The notes below the pieces were generated by a model. The model was not told the DNA's origin. It ran no database searches and worked only from the letters and a program-made list of their open reading frames with translations. A stretch of DNA of 33,400 bases. It comes from Rhodococcus maanshanensis NBRC 100610 (GTDB taxonomy: Bacteria; Actinomycetota; Actinomycetes; Mycobacteriales; Mycobacteriaceae). The position numbers were made by a program, and so were the translations under genes. Positions 1 through 10,847 of this stretch are shown here, piece after piece (the stretch's first letter is position 1; each line of letters opens with the position of its first letter). Where the stretch lies: positions 1 through 33,400 of the forward strand of contig NZ_BCXA01000023.1 in NCBI RefSeq assembly GCF_001894865.1, written 5' to 3'.

Positions 1-1337
1 CCCGCCACCGCCCGCCTGCGCGGCGGCGGGGCGGCCGCCCGCTGCTGGGCGGCACGCTGCTGGGCCGCGCGCTTCTGGGCCGCCTTCGCCTGTGCCGCCT
101 TGCGTGCGGCCTCCGCCCTCGCGGGCGAGAACTGCTCCGGCATGGGCAGCCGCAGCATCCTGCCGAACCGCCCGACCTGCCCGGCGTGCAGGGCGGCCAC
201 CGCCTCCGGCTCGTGCCTGGCGGCGTTGGCGATGACGCCGAACATGAACAGGGTGATCGCGATCGAGCTGCCGCCTGCGGAGACGAGCGGCAACTGCAGC
301 CCGGTGACCGGGAGCAGGCCGATCACGTAGCCGATGTTGATCAGCGCCTGGGCCAGGATCCAGGTGGTCGCGGTCGCGGTGAGCAGTCGCAGGAACGGGT
401 CGATCGAGCGCATCGCGATCCGCAGGCCGGCGTAGACGAACAGCGCGAACAACCCGATCACCGCCATGCAGCCCAGGAAACCCAGCTCCTCGCCGATGAT
501 CGCGAAGATGAAGTCGTTGTGCGAGTTGGGCAGGTAGCTCCACTTGGCCCGACTCTGTCCGAGCCCGCGACCGAACAGGCCGCCGTCGGCGAGCGAGAAC
601 TTGGCCTGCCTGCCCTGATAGCCGATGCCCTGCGGGTCGGCGCCGGGGTTCAGGTAGGCCTTGACGCGGTCGGATCGGTAACCGGCGGTCAACGCCAGCA
701 CCATCGCCGCCGCGACGCCTGCCCCGACGATGCCGAGGAACAGGCGCAGCGGCAATCCCGCGAACCAGAGCAGCGACGCCAGGATGATGCCGAACGCGAT
801 CGTGGTCGACAGGTTCGGCTGCAGCACGATGAGCACGCAGACCACCAGCGCCGCGGGCACCAGCGGCACCACCATCTCCTTGACGGAGGCGTTCTGCCTG
901 CGGGAGGCGAGCAGGTGCGCGCCCCAGACCACCAGGGTCACCTTCGCCAGCTCGGACGGCTGGAACGACAGCGGGCCGAGGGTGAACCAGCGCCGGGCGC
1001 CGCCCGACAGGGTGCCGACGCCGGGGATGAGCACCAGGGCCAACAGCACCACCGACACGGCGAAGGCGGGCAATGCCATCGTGCGCATCAACCGGACCGG
1101 CAGCAGCAGCGCCACGTAGAACAGGACGGCCCCGACCGCGACGAAGATCAGCTGCGTGGTGAAGGTGCCGTAGGCGGAGCCGGTGTCGGCGTAGGACTCC
1201 ACGCTCGAGGACGACAGGACCATCACGAGCCCGAGCACGGTGAGCAGGCCGGTGATGGTGACGATCAGGTGGAAGGACGCCAGCGGGCGCGCCAGCCAGG
1301 CGCCGAAGCGGGTGCGGGGTCCCGCGGCCTGCTTCAT
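1..1337 (-). CDS. ftsW: FtsW, septal SEDS peptidoglycan glycosyltransferase (3' end cut off)
   Basis: Polytopic membrane protein of the SEDS family that polymerises lipid II at the division septum with its partner PbpB/FtsI. The ATG at 1337 opens [19 protein letters not shown], followed by about ten hydrophobic segments. SEDS landmarks are visible: [21 protein letters not shown], a large periplasmic loop around [20 protein letters not shown], then [15 protein letters not shown], and [13 protein letters not shown] near the end of the core. The cytoplasmic tail is an Ala/Gln/Lys/Arg-rich low-complexity stretch ([19 protein letters not shown]) that runs off the left edge, so about 445 codons are seen and the stop is outside. 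Its start overlaps the murD stop by 4 bp (ATGA at 1337-1334), so it is probably translationally coupled to murD in the dcw operon. Identification is firm. Confidence 0.95.
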   Translation of the reverse strand, partial: MKQAAGPRTRFGAWLARPLASFHLIVTITGLLTVLGLVMVLSSSSVESYADTGSAYGTFTTQLIFVAVGAVLFYVALLLPVRLMRTMALPAFAVSVVLLALVLIPGVGTLSGGARRWFTLGPLSFQPSELAKVTLVVWGAHLLASRRQNASVKEMVVPLVPAALVVCVLIVLQPNLSTTIAFGIILASLLWFAGLPLRLFLGIVGAGVAAAMVLALTAGYRSDRVKAYLNPGADPQGIGYQGRQAKFSLADGGLFGRGLGQSRAKWSYLPNSHNDFIFAIIGEELGFLGCMAVIGLFALFVYAGLRIAMRSIDPFLRLLTATATTWILAQALINIGYVIGLLPVTGLQLPLVSAGGSSIAITLFMFGVIANAARHEPEAVAALHAGQVGRFGRMLRLPMPEQFSPARAEAARKAAQAKAAQKRAAQQRAAQQRAAAPPPRRRAVA

Positions 1338-2800
1338 CGCGACCGACCCGCCACTTCCGCCACGGCCTGCGCGAAGCTGCGTCCGCGGTGACCGTAGTCG
1401 GCGAACATGTCCAGCGACGCCGCCGCAGGCGCCAGCAGCACCGTGTCTCCCGGCCGGGCCATCGACGCGGCGGCACGGACCGCGCGTGCCATCACGGCAT
1501 CAGGCGATTCCGGACTCGGCGCTGGACTCACCCCTGCATCGTCTCCCGCATCCACCCGCACGACCGGCACCTGGGGTGCGTGTCGCGCGAGTGCCTGTGC
1601 GATCTGCATCGCATCGCGGCCGAGCAGGACCGCGCCGACGAGCCGATCGGCCACCTCGGTGACGAGTTCGTCGACACTGGCGCCCTTGAGCAGACCGCCC
1701 GCGACCCACACCACCCGAGGGTGCGCGAGCAGCGACGAGCGCGCGGCGTGCGGATTCGTCGCCTTCGAGTCGTCGATGTACGTGACGCCGTCCGCCTCGG
1801 CGACGAGCGCCGCGCGGTGCGGGCCCACCTGGTAGCTGCGCAGCCCCTCCCGGACGGCGGTGGCGCCGACGCCGATCGACCTCGCCAACGCGGCCGCGGC
1901 CAACGCGTCCATCCGACCCGCAGGCCCCGGCGGGGTGATCTCGTCGACCAGAGCGAGGGTCTCGTCGTCGGCGAAGGCGCGGTCGACGAGGCGGTCGCCG
2001 TCGACGCCGAGCTCGCCCGGCGCTGGCACACCCAGCCTGAACCCCGTGGTCCGCCCTGCGCTGGACACCCGCGACAGTCCGGCCGTGACCGGGTCGTCGA
2101 GACCCAGCACCGCGACGTCCCCGGTCAGCACCTGCGCCTTCGCGTCGATGTAGCCCTTCATGCCGCCGTGCCAGTCCAGGTGGTCCTCCGCGATGTTGAG
2201 GATCACCCCTGCCGTCGGGCGCACAGACGGCGCCCAGTGCAGCTGGAACGAGGAGAGCTCGACGGCCAGCACCTCGTTGCGGGGGCTGTCGGCCCGCAGC
2301 GCGTCGACGATGGGCAGGCCGATGTTCCCGCAGGCGACCGTCGCGATGCCTGCGGCCCGCAGGATCGACTCCAGCATCGAGGTGGTCGTCGTCTTGCCGT
2401 TGGTGCCGGTCACCACCAGCCACCGCCTGGCCGGTCCGTAGACCTGCGCACGGTCGAGCCGCCAGGTGAACTCCACGTCGCCCCAGATCGGGACCCCGGC
2501 GCCCGCGGCCGCGGACAGCACCGGCGCGTCGGGACGCCAGCCGGGACTCGTGACGACCAGCGCGAACGCGCCGATCTCGGCCGCGGCCCGTTCCGGCGCC
2601 ACGACCGCGACACCGGAGGCGGCGGCCAGCTCGTCGAGCGAGGCCTGATTGCCGTCGGTGACCGTGACGTCGGCACCCAGCTCGCGGAGCGGTTCGATGA
2701 GGGCCCGGCCGGAGATCCCGGACCCCGCGATCAGGACCCGGCTGCCGTGCAGGCGGGCGAACTCGGGCGGGAGATCGGCGGCAGCGCCTTGGAGTGACAA
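1334..2800 (-). CDS. murD: MurD, UDP-MurNAc-L-Ala:D-Glu ligase
   Basis: Cytoplasmic ATP-dependent ligase adding D-glutamate to UDP-MurNAc-L-alanine. The N-terminal Rossmann-like domain begins [18 protein letters not shown]. The Mur-ligase P-loop is [16 protein letters not shown]. The central domain has [14 protein letters not shown], and the C-terminal domain has [13 protein letters not shown] and WVAGGLLKG, all standard for MurD. The open frame continues upstream inside mraY without a stop, so the start must be chosen. I take the TTG at 2800, 2 nt after the mraY stop, with a GGGGG stretch just upstream as a weak ribosome site. This gives 488 residues, close to the family norm. The CTG overlapping the mraY stop is a less likely alternative. 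Its stop overlaps the ftsW start. Confidence 0.93.
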   Translation of the reverse strand: MSLQGAAADLPPEFARLHGSRVLIAGSGISGRALIEPLRELGADVTVTDGNQASLDELAAASGVAVVAPERAAAEIGAFALVVTSPGWRPDAPVLSAAAGAGVPIWGDVEFTWRLDRAQVYGPARRWLVVTGTNGKTTTTSMLESILRAAGIATVACGNIGLPIVDALRADSPRNEVLAVELSSFQLHWAPSVRPTAGVILNIAEDHLDWHGGMKGYIDAKAQVLTGDVAVLGLDDPVTAGLSRVSSAGRTTGFRLGVPAPGELGVDGDRLVDRAFADDETLALVDEITPPGPAGRMDALAAAALARSIGVGATAVREGLRSYQVGPHRAALVAEADGVTYIDDSKATNPHAARSSLLAHPRVVWVAGGLLKGASVDELVTEVADRLVGAVLLGRDAMQIAQALARHAPQVPVVRVDAGDDAGVSPAPSPESPDAVMARAVRAAASMARPGDTVLLAPAAASLDMFADYGHRGRSFAQAVAEVAGRSR

Positions 2801-2802
2801 GC

Positions 2803-3882
2803 TCAGCCCCCGATGTCGGCGAGGTACTCGCTGTAGAACAGCGCGAGTCCGATGGCCGAGGCGATCGCGGCGAGCAACCAGAATCTGATGATCACCGTGG
2901 TTTCCGCCCACCCGGCCAGCTCGAAGTGATGATGGAACGGCGCCATCCGGAACACCCGCCGCCTGCTCGAGCGGAACACCGCGACCTGCACGACCACCGA
3001 GGCCGCCTCGGCGACGAACAGCGCGCCGACGACCACCATCAGCAGTTCGGTGCGGGTGACGATGGACAGCCCGGCGAGCAGGCCACCGAGGGCAAGCGAG
3101 CCGGTGTCGCCCATGAAGATCTTCGCGGGCGCGGCGTTCCACCACAGGAAGCCGATGCACGCACCCGCCGCCGCGGCGCAGATCAGCGCCAGGTCAAGCG
3201 GGTCACGGACGTCGTAGCAGCCCGTGACGGGATCACGCTCGCAGGAGTTGCGGTACTGCCAGAAGGTGATGATCGTGTACGCCCCGAGCACGAGGGTCAT
3301 CGAACCCGCGGCGAGGCCGTCGAGGCCGTCGGTCAGGTTCACGGCGTTCGACCAGGCGCTGACCAGCAGGTAGCAGAACAGGATGAACACCACCGACCCC
3401 ATCGAGACCGTGGCGATGTCCCGGACGTAGGACAGGTTCGTGCTGCCAGGGGTCAGGCCGGTCGCGCCGGGGAACTGCAGCGCCAGGATTCCGAACAGCA
3501 CCGCCGCGATCAGCTGGCCGACCAGCTTCGCGGTCTTGTTCAGACCGAGGTTGCGCTGCTTGCGGATCTTGATGAAGTCGTCGAGGAAGCCGACGCCGCC
3601 GAGCATGGTCGTCAGTCCGAGGACCAGGAGCGCGGAGGCGCTCGGGCCGTCCGCGTCGTAGCCGATCCCGATCAGGTGCGAGCCCCAGTAGCCGGCCCAC
3701 AGGCCGGCGATGATCGCGACGCCGCCCATGGTGGGGGTGCCGCGCTTGGACTGATGGCTGGCCGGACCCTCGACCCGGATCTCCTGACCGAATCCCTGGC
3801 GCGAGAACGCCTTGATCAGGACGGGGGTGAGCAGGATCGCCACAGCGAGCGCGATCCCTCCCGCGAAGAGGATCTGTCTCAC
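2803..3882 (-). CDS. mraY: MraY (MurX), phospho-MurNAc-pentapeptide transferase
   Basis: Integral membrane enzyme that transfers phospho-MurNAc-pentapeptide from UDP to undecaprenyl or decaprenyl phosphate, making lipid I. The 359-residue protein has about ten membrane segments and the family motifs in order: PTMGG (50-54), the catalytic DD pair at 101-102 in [18 protein letters not shown] (179-189) with the Mg-binding Asp, [12 protein letters not shown] (257-267) and the HHH triad at 317-319 in APFHHHFEL. The GTG start at 3882 overlaps the murF stop by 4 bp (GTGA), again indicating coupling. Length and motifs are normal. It lies between murF and murD as in M. tuberculosis. Confidence 0.97.
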   Translation of the reverse strand: MRQILFAGGIALAVAILLTPVLIKAFSRQGFGQEIRVEGPASHQSKRGTPTMGGVAIIAGLWAGYWGSHLIGIGYDADGPSASALLVLGLTTMLGGVGFLDDFIKIRKQRNLGLNKTAKLVGQLIAAVLFGILALQFPGATGLTPGSTNLSYVRDIATVSMGSVVFILFCYLLVSAWSNAVNLTDGLDGLAAGSMTLVLGAYTIITFWQYRNSCERDPVTGCYDVRDPLDLALICAAAAGACIGFLWWNAAPAKIFMGDTGSLALGGLLAGLSIVTRTELLMVVVGALFVAEAASVVVQVAVFRSSRRRVFRMAPFHHHFELAGWAETTVIIRFWLLAAIASAIGLALFYSEYLADIGG

Positions 3883-5438
3883 TGGTCTTCCTCCGTGTTA
3901 GTCCGCTGCTCGCCCTGCTGATCGGCACGCGGGCCCTCCAGCAGTGTGTCCGCCACCGCCCACAATCCGACCGACTGCGAGGCCTTGACCAGGACGATGT
4001 CATCGCCCGCCAGTTCCGCCCCGAGCACGGCGATCGCGGCCGCCTGGTCGGGAACCAGGATCGACTCCTCGCCCCAGGAACCCTCCATGACCGCGCCCTG
4101 GTGCATCGCGCGGGACGGCCTGCCGGTGCCGACCACGATCAGCCTGCTGACGTCCAGGCGCACCGCCAGCCGCCCGATCGCGTCGTGTTCGATCACTGAT
4201 TCTGGACCGAGCTCGGCCATTTCCCCGAGCACCGCCCAGGTACGGCGCGGCGTGCCCTCGCCCGAACGTCCCATCGAGACCAGGGCCTTGAGCGCCGCGC
4301 GCATCGAATCGGGGTTGGCGTTGTACGAATCGTTGATCACCGTGACGCCGTCGGCCCGGTGGCGCACGTCCATCCGGCGCACGGACGCGGCCGTCGCGGC
4401 GCCGAGCGCGGTCGCGATCTGGGCGACGGTGGCGCCGCATTCCAGTGCCACCGCGGCCGCGGCCAGCGCGTTGCCGATCTGGTGCTCACCGTGCACGCCG
4501 AGCTGGATCGGCACGGTCGCGATGTCGCCCTCGTGGGCGGAACCCGCCGGGTAGCGGCACTCCAGCGTGAAGGCGGGGCGCGCCTCCGCGTCGAGATGCA
4601 CGTCCACGGCCCGCACGTCCGCGCGTTCGGACTGCCCGACCAGCACCACCCGGGCCCTGGTCCGCTCGGCCATCGCCGCGACGAGCGGGTCGTCGGCGTT
4701 GAGCACCGCGACCCCACCCTCGTCCGCCGCGGGCAGCGCCTCCGCGAGCTCACCCTTGGTCCGCGCGATCGCGTCGCGGGAGCCGAACTCACCGAGGTGC
4801 GCGGTGCCGACGTTGAGGATGACCCCGATCCGCGGCGGCGCCGTCTCGGCCAGCGCGGCAATGTGTCCGGTGCCCCGCGCGGAGAGCTCGAGGACCAGGA
4901 AATCGGTGTCCGCGTCCGCGCGCAGCGCCGTCCAGGGATGGCCGAGTTCGTTGTTGAACGATCCGGGCGGTGCGACCACCGACCCGAGCGGGGCGAGCAC
5001 CGCCGCCAGCAGGTCCTTGGTCGAGGTCTTGCCCGACGACCCGGTGACCCCGACCACCGTCAGGCCGCGGGCCGCCAGGTCGTCGGTGCTCGCCCTGGCC
5101 AGGGCGGCCAGTGCCTTGAGCACCGCCGCTCCTGAACCGTCGGTGTCGTGCTCGAGGGCCATCGCGTTGGTCTGCGCGGGCGGCAACGGGGCCACCACGA
5201 TCGCGGGCACGCCGACCGGGCGGGCGGCGAGCACCGCCACCGCCCCCGCGGCGACGGCCGCCGCCGCATGGTCGTGCCCGTCCACACGGGCGCCTGGCAG
5301 CGCGAGGAACAGTCCGCCCGCGGTGACCTTGCGGGAGTCGAACTCCACTGTGCCGGTCACCATGGTGTCGGGATCGGGCACGTCGTGCAGGCTGCCGCCG
5401 ACGATCTCCGCGATCCGGGCCAGGCTCATCGGAATCAT
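3879..5438 (-). CDS. murF: MurF, UDP-MurNAc-tripeptide:D-Ala-D-Ala ligase
   Basis: Cytoplasmic ligase that completes the UDP-MurNAc-pentapeptide by adding D-Ala-D-Ala. The N-terminal UDP-binding domain has the [19 protein letters not shown] signature near residues 31-49. The ATP loop [17 protein letters not shown] lies near 128-144. Further Mur-ligase features are [13 protein letters not shown] in the central domain and [12 protein letters not shown] in the C-terminal domain, typical of MurF. At 519 residues it is slightly long for the family, with a hydrophilic Gln/Glu-rich tail. The ATG at 5438 overlaps the murE stop (ATGA), and a second Met three codons on is an alternative start. Its stop overlaps the mraY start. 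Confidence 0.96.
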   Translation of the reverse strand: MIPMSLARIAEIVGGSLHDVPDPDTMVTGTVEFDSRKVTAGGLFLALPGARVDGHDHAAAAVAAGAVAVLAARPVGVPAIVVAPLPPAQTNAMALEHDTDGSGAAVLKALAALARASTDDLAARGLTVVGVTGSSGKTSTKDLLAAVLAPLGSVVAPPGSFNNELGHPWTALRADADTDFLVLELSARGTGHIAALAETAPPRIGVILNVGTAHLGEFGSRDAIARTKGELAEALPAADEGGVAVLNADDPLVAAMAERTRARVVLVGQSERADVRAVDVHLDAEARPAFTLECRYPAGSAHEGDIATVPIQLGVHGEHQIGNALAAAAVALECGATVAQIATALGAATAASVRRMDVRHRADGVTVINDSYNANPDSMRAALKALVSMGRSGEGTPRRTWAVLGEMAELGPESVIEHDAIGRLAVRLDVSRLIVVGTGRPSRAMHQGAVMEGSWGEESILVPDQAAAIAVLGAELAGDDIVLVKASQSVGLWAVADTLLEGPRADQQGEQRTNTEEDQ

Positions 5439-7084
5439 CGGACTCCCCCTTCGTCGCTCCGGCCGACCGCGTCTATCGCAGCGGCGAGGACCTCGCGGTC
5501 GTCGAATGGGTGCTTCACCCCGTTGATCTCCTGTCCGATCTCGTGTCCCTTGCCCGCGACGAGGACCACGTCCCCCGCCTCGGCCCAGCGGACGGCGTCG
5601 GCGATGGCCTCCGCCCGGTCCGCGAACTCGCGGACCTGCGCGCGCGCCGCATCGGGCACGCCGAGCGCGCCCTCGCGGACCGCCGCGCGGATCGCGGCCG
5701 GGTCCTCGGTGCGCGGGTTGTCATCCGTGATGATCACCAGGTCGGCTCCCCTGGCGCTCACCTCGCCCATCATCGGTCTCTTGCCCTGGTCACGGTCGCC
5801 GCCCGCGCCGATCACCACGGCCAGCCGGCCTGCCGACTGTCCGCGGAGGGTTGCGATGACCGCCTCGAGCGCGGCCGGCTTGTGCGCGTAGTCGACGACC
5901 GCGAGGAAATCCTGTCCTCGCTCGACCCGTTGCACCCGGCCCGGCACGTCCACCGACCCGATACCGGCGGCCGCCCGCTCCAGGTCGACGCCGGCCGCGG
6001 CCAGTGTCGCCATGGCCAGCAGCGCGTTGGCCACGTTGTAGTGGCCGGGCAGGCGCAGCTCGACCCGAAGCGATCCGGTGGGCCCGTGCGCGACGAACCG
6101 CTGCGAACCGTCCTCTGCCGCGACGACATCGGATGCGGTCCAGTCCGCTCCGGAAGTCGTGGCCGAGACGGTCGTCGGCGGCGCCTCCGCCGAAGCGATC
6201 TCCGCCATCCGGGCGCCCCACTCGTCGTCGACGCACACCACGGCGCGGCGGGCGCGAACGGTGGAGTCCCTGGCGAACAGCCGGGCCTTGGCCCCGAAGT
6301 AGTCGTCGAGCCCGTCGTGAAAGTCCAGGTGGTCCTGGGAGAGGTTGGTGAACGCGCCGATCGCGAAGTCCGTTCCGTCCACCCGGCCGAGCGAGAGCGC
6401 GTGGCTCGAGACCTCCATCACCACGGTGTCGAGCCCGCGCTCGAGCATCACCGCGAAGAGCGCATGCAACTGCGGCGCCTCGGGGGTGGTCAGCGCGCTC
6501 GGCACACGGCGACCCTCGATCCTGGTCTCGATGGTCCCGACCAGTCCGGCCCGACGGCCGGCGGCGGTCAGACCGGCCTCGACCAGGTACGCGGTGGTCG
6601 TCTTGCCCGAGGTGCCGGTGATACCGATGACCTGCAACCGATCCGCCGGCCGTCCGTAGACGGCGGCCGAGACCTCGCCGAGGACCGACCTCGGGTCCTG
6701 GTGCACCAGTACGGGCAGCGCGGTCGCCGGGGCGAGGGCCGCCAGCGTGGCCAGGCCCGCGGGGTCCGTCAGCACGGCGGTTGCGCCGCGTTCGATGGCG
6801 GCCGCGGCGAACTCGGCGCCGTGCGCACGGGCGCCGGGCAGTGCGGCGAACAGGTCACCCGGCTCGATGCCCTGGGCGCGCAGCTCGACCCCGGTGACGG
6901 ATACCGGGGCGTCGCCTCCGGTGTGAGCCGGACCCGCGACCGTGTGGACCTGCGCGCCGATCAGCTCGGCCAGCGCGGTCACCGGCGTCTGCGGGGGGTG
7001 TTCGGGACGCAGGCCACCAGGCGCGGAGCCTGCGGAGCCTGCCACCTCTCCCGTCGAGTGCTGCGGAGTGTTCGTCCCTTGCAC
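5435..7084 (-). CDS. murE: MurE, UDP-MurNAc-L-Ala-D-Glu:meso-DAP ligase
   Basis: Cytoplasmic ligase adding the third stem-peptide residue. ATP loop VIGITGTSGKTTTAYLVE spans about 152-168; EVSSHALSLGRVDG and FTNLSQDHLDFHDGLDDYF follow in the central domain. The C-terminal domain has VVDYAHKPAALE, GAGGDRDQGKRPMMG and the DNPR motif at 455-458. DNPR is known to select meso-diaminopimelate, so this organism should have DAP-type peptidoglycan. The GTG at 7084 is preceded by GAGAGGAG about 10 nt upstream. The first 30-40 residues are poorly conserved in type, so a later start is possible. A 150-bp gap separates it from pbpB, the longest inside the murE-to-ftsW run. In M. tuberculosis extra genes (Rv2159c-Rv2162c) lie at this junction; none do here. 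Confidence 0.95.
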   Translation of the reverse strand: MQGTNTPQHSTGEVAGSAGSAPGGLRPEHPPQTPVTALAELIGAQVHTVAGPAHTGGDAPVSVTGVELRAQGIEPGDLFAALPGARAHGAEFAAAAIERGATAVLTDPAGLATLAALAPATALPVLVHQDPRSVLGEVSAAVYGRPADRLQVIGITGTSGKTTTAYLVEAGLTAAGRRAGLVGTIETRIEGRRVPSALTTPEAPQLHALFAVMLERGLDTVVMEVSSHALSLGRVDGTDFAIGAFTNLSQDHLDFHDGLDDYFGAKARLFARDSTVRARRAVVCVDDEWGARMAEIASAEAPPTTVSATTSGADWTASDVVAAEDGSQRFVAHGPTGSLRVELRLPGHYNVANALLAMATLAAAGVDLERAAAGIGSVDVPGRVQRVERGQDFLAVVDYAHKPAALEAVIATLRGQSAGRLAVVIGAGGDRDQGKRPMMGEVSARGADLVIITDDNPRTEDPAAIRAAVREGALGVPDAARAQVREFADRAEAIADAVRWAEAGDVVLVAGKGHEIGQEINGVKHPFDDREVLAAAIDAVGRSDEGGVR

Positions 7085-7234
7085 GGGCAGGTGGCTCCTC
7101 TCGGGTTCGGATCGGTGGCTGGGCTGCTGGCCGACGTGTCAGGTTACCGGCGAACTGTCACAGACTGGACTCGGTCATCGACTACGCCGTCGACGACGCG
7201 GTGCGATGGGCCCCGCGACCGGCTCCCCGAGGCG

Positions 7235-9106
7235 TCAATCGGCCTGGAGCACCAGTTGCCGCCCCGGATCGGCCGACAACGGGACGCGGTCCCGCTGCAG
7301 CATCCAGGAGGCGATGTTGTGGAACAACGGTGCCGCGGACTGGCCGCCCGAGCCGTCGGCGCTGCGGACCGGCGCATCGAGCATGATGCCGATCACGAAG
7401 CGTGGATTGTCCGCAGGAGCGATCCCCGCGAAGGTGATCCAGTAGTTCGAGTTCGAGTAGCACTTGCAGGCGGGGTCCACCTGCTGCGCGGTGCCGGTCT
7501 TGCCGCTGATCTGGTAGCCGTCGACGGCCGCGGGTGCGCCGGTGCCCTGCTGGTAGCCCATGGGATCGCGCTGGGTGACCGCGCGGAACATGTCCCGCAC
7601 GGTCGCGGCGGTCTGCGCGCTGACCACCTGGATGCCCTCCGGGCGCTCGGTCTCGGTGCGGTCCCCGTCCGCGTCGATCGTCGCGCGCACGACCCGCGGC
7701 GGGATCCGGACCCCGTCGTTCGCCATCGCCTGGTACATGGCTGTCATCTGCAGCAGCGTCATCGACAAGCCCTGGCCGATGGGCAGGTTGGCGAAGGTGC
7801 CGCCCGACCACTGGTCGCGGCTGGGTACGTCGCCCGCGCTCTCGCCCGGCAGACCGACGTCGGTGCGCTGACCGAGACCGAAGCGGGTCAGCATGTCCGC
7901 GAAGCGGTCCTCCCCCACCCGCTGCGCGAGCATCAGCGTGCCGACGTTGGAGGACTTCCCGAAGACGCCGGTCGAGGTGTACGGCGCGACGCCGTGCGAC
8001 CAGGCGTCCTTCACGGATACACCTGACATCTGGATCGAGCCCGGAACCTGAAGCACCTCATCGGGTTTGGTGAGCCCGTACTCGATCGCGGCGGCCGCGG
8101 TGACGATCTTGTTCACCGAGCCGGGTTCGAACGGCGTGCTCACCGGCAGGTTGCCCAGCTCGGCCTTGCCGCTGTTGCCGACCCCGAGCGACGGGTTGAA
8201 GGTGTTGTCGTTCGACATCGCGAGCACCTCGCCGGTGTGCGAATCGAGCACCACCGCTGAGGCGTTCTTCGCGCCGGACAGGTTCTTGGCCTGCTGCACC
8301 TGCTGCTGCACGTAGTACTGCAGATCCGAGTCGATCGTGAGCTCGACGGTCGAGCCGTCGACCGCGGGCTGCTTGTCGCGCCAGCTGCCGGGGATGACGG
8401 CGCCGTCCGACCCCCGGTCGTAGGTCTGCGAACCGTCGGTGCCCGCGAGGGTGGAGTCGAGCGAATCCTCGAGCCCGAGCAGGCCGTGACCGTCCCAGCC
8501 GGTCGCGCCGACCAGGTTCGCGGCGAGCGCGCCACCGGGGTACTCACGGATGTCCTGGCGTTCGAGGCCGATCTCGGGGAAGTCCTCGCTGAGCTTCGCG
8601 GCCACCGCAGGGTCGACGCTGCGGGCCAGGTACACAAAGGTCTCGTTGCTCTTGAGCTGGGCGAGCAGGTCCTTCTTCGGCGCCGAGTCGCCCAGCTTGG
8701 CATTGACACCCTTGGCAATGGCCTCGAGCCGCTCCTCGACCGTCGGCGCCTTGTCACTCTTCGCGCGCGCGGCCTCGAGCTCCTTGCGCACCTTGGTCGG
8801 CTGGAAGGTCAGCGCCTTCGCCTCCATGGTGAAGGAGATGGGGTTGCCGCGCCGATCGGTGATCGAGCCCCTGACGGCGGGGTCGATCACCGTGACCGAA
8901 CGCTGATTCGCGGCCTCGGCCGAGAGCTTGGGCGCCTCGACGCCCTGGATCCAGAGCAGCTGCACCGAGGCGATCCCGAGCGCGATGAACATGGTGATCC
9001 GGCCCGTCCGATACCGGAACCGGAACGAGGAGGTGTCGTCCTGGGCGGCACCGCGTCGAACCGGCGCACGACGCGGTGCGGGTGCGGGCGCGGTACCTCG
9101 GGTCAC
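7235..9106 (-). CDS. pbpB: PbpB/FtsI, class B penicillin-binding transpeptidase of the septum
   Basis: Division transpeptidase that cross-links peptidoglycan made by FtsW. The 623-residue protein has a short basic cytoplasmic N-terminus, one membrane anchor at about 37-53 (ITMFIALGIASVQLLWI), a pedestal domain starting near 70 (RSVTVIDPAVRGSITDRRG) and a C-terminal transpeptidase domain. Active-site motifs are complete: SVNK with the nucleophile Ser330, SSN at 385-387 and KTG at 536-538. The GTG at 9106 overlaps the stop of the ftsL-like gene (GTGA), so both should be made together. No odd feature; length fits mycobacterial PbpB once its N-terminal extension is allowed for. Confidence 0.96.
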   Translation of the reverse strand: MTRGTAPAPAPRRAPVRRGAAQDDTSSFRFRYRTGRITMFIALGIASVQLLWIQGVEAPKLSAEAANQRSVTVIDPAVRGSITDRRGNPISFTMEAKALTFQPTKVRKELEAARAKSDKAPTVEERLEAIAKGVNAKLGDSAPKKDLLAQLKSNETFVYLARSVDPAVAAKLSEDFPEIGLERQDIREYPGGALAANLVGATGWDGHGLLGLEDSLDSTLAGTDGSQTYDRGSDGAVIPGSWRDKQPAVDGSTVELTIDSDLQYYVQQQVQQAKNLSGAKNASAVVLDSHTGEVLAMSNDNTFNPSLGVGNSGKAELGNLPVSTPFEPGSVNKIVTAAAAIEYGLTKPDEVLQVPGSIQMSGVSVKDAWSHGVAPYTSTGVFGKSSNVGTLMLAQRVGEDRFADMLTRFGLGQRTDVGLPGESAGDVPSRDQWSGGTFANLPIGQGLSMTLLQMTAMYQAMANDGVRIPPRVVRATIDADGDRTETERPEGIQVVSAQTAATVRDMFRAVTQRDPMGYQQGTGAPAAVDGYQISGKTGTAQQVDPACKCYSNSNYWITFAGIAPADNPRFVIGIMLDAPVRSADGSGGQSAAPLFHNIASWMLQRDRVPLSADPGRQLVLQAD

Positions 9107-9834
9107 CCGCGACCGCCCGCGTTACCTGCCTGTCCGGTGTCCGGGGTGGGCCTGCTCATGGGTACCAATTGTTCACCCTGCGCCTGCAGCTGCGGCTGAT
9201 TGGCCGCCAACGGCGCGCCGGGACGGGGCGCCGTCGTGGTCGGGGCCGCGGGCCGGGTGGTCGGCACCGGGGCCGCGGTCCGCGGCGCCCCGTTCGACTG
9301 CGCGGGCGTCTGGGGGTTCAGCGGCGCCGCCGGCGCGCCCTGGGCCGGGGTCGGCTTGCCGACGATGTCCACCGAGCCGTCCGGGTTCACGACGAGCCGA
9401 GCGACGTCCTTCGCGGGGATCATGCCGAGCTCGGTCGCCTTGCGGGCCAGTTCCGGCGCGGAGTTGCCCTCCCGGACATCGCGCTCGAGCGCGGAGCGCT
9501 GCTCCAGCAGGTCCTGGTTGTGCGCCTTGGCCGCACTGAGCTCGTAGGAATCCTCCGCGGCCCGGGTGGTCAGCACCAGGGTCAATGCCAGCCCAACGGA
9601 CAGCATGCCGATGATGGTGGCGACGAACGGGATTCGCGCCGTGAAGTGACCACGACGACGGTCCTGCACCTCACCGGCCGGCTGGATCGCGGCACGCTGC
9701 TGCCGACGCTCGTATGCGCGCTGCGCCGCGGTGGAACGCTTGCCCGCGGCAACCGCCGCGCGGCCGCGCCCCCTCGGCCTGACGACACCGGCATCAGTGG
9801 ATCGAGAACCGCCCGGCCTCACGGGAACTGTCAT
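9103..9834 (-). CDS. FtsL-like bitopic division protein (Rv2164c-like)
   Basis: Small bitopic protein occupying the ftsL position between rsmH and pbpB. FtsL-type proteins link the FtsQ/B complex to FtsW-FtsI. Residues 1-65 are very basic with Ala-rich segments ([18 protein letters not shown]). A single membrane helix ([26 protein letters not shown]) covers about 70-95. The following helix ([24 protein letters not shown]) is a good coiled-coil candidate. A conserved-looking [17 protein letters not shown] segment follows. The last 80 or so residues are Pro/Ala/Gln/Thr-rich and look disordered outside the membrane. The ATG at 9834 overlaps the rsmH stop (ATGA). Identification rests on position and topology, because FtsL sequences diverge strongly. 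It corresponds to Rv2164c of M. tuberculosis. Confidence 0.85.
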   Translation of the reverse strand: MTVPVRPGGSRSTDAGVVRPRGRGRAAVAAGKRSTAAQRAYERRQQRAAIQPAGEVQDRRRGHFTARIPFVATIIGMLSVGLALTLVLTTRAAEDSYELSAAKAHNQDLLEQRSALERDVREGNSAPELARKATELGMIPAKDVARLVVNPDGSVDIVGKPTPAQGAPAAPLNPQTPAQSNGAPRTAAPVPTTRPAAPTTTAPRPGAPLAANQPQLQAQGEQLVPMSRPTPDTGQAGNAGGRG

Positions 9835-10847
9835 GCCGTCACCCTCCTGGAAATCCGTTCGGCACTACGCAATCGGACCGGGGCCGACCGCGGGTTTTCC
9901 TCTATCTCCTGCTCACTCGCCCGTTCCGCCCCCCGGGTGAGCAATGCGAACTCCGCACCCATGCCCGGCAGCTCCATCGGGAGCCCCTCCGGACTACGAG
10001 ACTTGGTGCGAGGTGTCAGTTCCTGCTTGACGATTCGGTCCTCCAGCGACTGGTAGGACATGAAGACCACGCGCCCACCGATCGCCAGGGCGTCGAGCGC
10101 GGCCGGGATCGCCGCGCGCAGCGAATCGAGCTCTCCGTTGACCTCCACCCGAAGGGCCTGGAAGGTCCGCTTCGCGGGATGACCGCCGGTGCGCCGCGTG
10201 GCCGCGGGAATCGAGGCGTACAGCACCTCGACCAGCTGCGCGCTGGTGGTGAAGGGCTCGATCTGCCTGCGGCGCAAGATCTCTGATGCGATCCGGCCGG
10301 CGAAGCGCTCCTCACCGTAGGTGCTGAGGACCCTGGCCAGATCGCCGTGGCTGTAGGTGTTGAGCACGTCGGCCGCGGTCAACCCCTTGGTGGGGTCCAT
10401 GCGCATGTCGAGGGGAGCGTCCACCGAGTAGGCGAAGCCGCGCTCGGCCTCGTCCAGCTGCATCGACGAGACGCCGAGGTCGAACAGGATCGCGTGCACC
10501 GATTCCACCGGCGGAAGTCCAGCCTGCTCGAGCGCCGGGACGATTCCGTCATACCTGGTGTGCACCAGGGTGACTCGGTCGCCGAACGGCGCCAGCCGAC
10601 GGCCGGCGATCTCGAGTGCGTTGGGGTCGCGGTCGAGCCCGATCAGGTGCAGACCCGGGTAGGTCCGCAGGAAGTGTTCGGAGTGGCCACCGAGGCCGAG
10701 TGTCGCGTCGATCATCACCGCGCCCGCGGCATCCGGCGCGACCGCCGTCAGCGCCGGTCCGAGCAGTTCGTCCGCGCGACCGAGCAGGACGGGGACGTGC
10801 CCGAACTCGCCGGTGGAGGCGGGGCCGTTTGCCTCATCGTCCACCAT
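9831..10847 (-). CDS. rsmH: RsmH (MraW), 16S rRNA C1402 N4-methyltransferase
   Basis: S-adenosylmethionine-dependent enzyme that methylates N4 of C1402 in 16S rRNA. The SAM site is [16 protein letters not shown], followed by GLDRDPNAL. Family motifs [53 protein letters not shown] and [18 protein letters not shown] are all present. The open frame extends 49 codons further upstream, but the ATG at 10847 has a strong GGAGG 5 nt away and gives 338 residues starting [22 protein letters not shown], which matches the family start. It lies 169 nt downstream of mraZ and overlaps the ftsL-like gene. Confidence 0.96.
   Translation of the reverse strand: MVDDEANGPASTGEFGHVPVLLGRADELLGPALTAVAPDAAGAVMIDATLGLGGHSEHFLRTYPGLHLIGLDRDPNALEIAGRRLAPFGDRVTLVHTRYDGIVPALEQAGLPPVESVHAILFDLGVSSMQLDEAERGFAYSVDAPLDMRMDPTKGLTAADVLNTYSHGDLARVLSTYGEERFAGRIASEILRRRQIEPFTTSAQLVEVLYASIPAATRRTGGHPAKRTFQALRVEVNGELDSLRAAIPAALDALAIGGRVVFMSYQSLEDRIVKQELTPRTKSRSPEGLPMELPGMGAEFALLTRGAERASEQEIEENPRSAPVRLRSAERISRRVTA

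Noticed and set aside
2794-3921. 375-codon plus-strand frame opposite mraY
   Set aside because: Antisense shadow of MraY, rich in Arg, Asp and Gln, no recognisable fold.
7085-7234. Promoter in the 150-bp murE leader (TGTGAC and TAACCT)
   Set aside because: The two hexamers are only 10 bp apart, too close for a -35/-10 pair; an internal promoter is possible but not readable.
5510-8026. Very long plus-strand open frame (838 codons) through murE and pbpB
   Set aside because: Arg/Gly/His/Asp-rich composition typical of antisense frames at high GC; the minus strand encodes complete MurE and PbpB with all active-site motifs.
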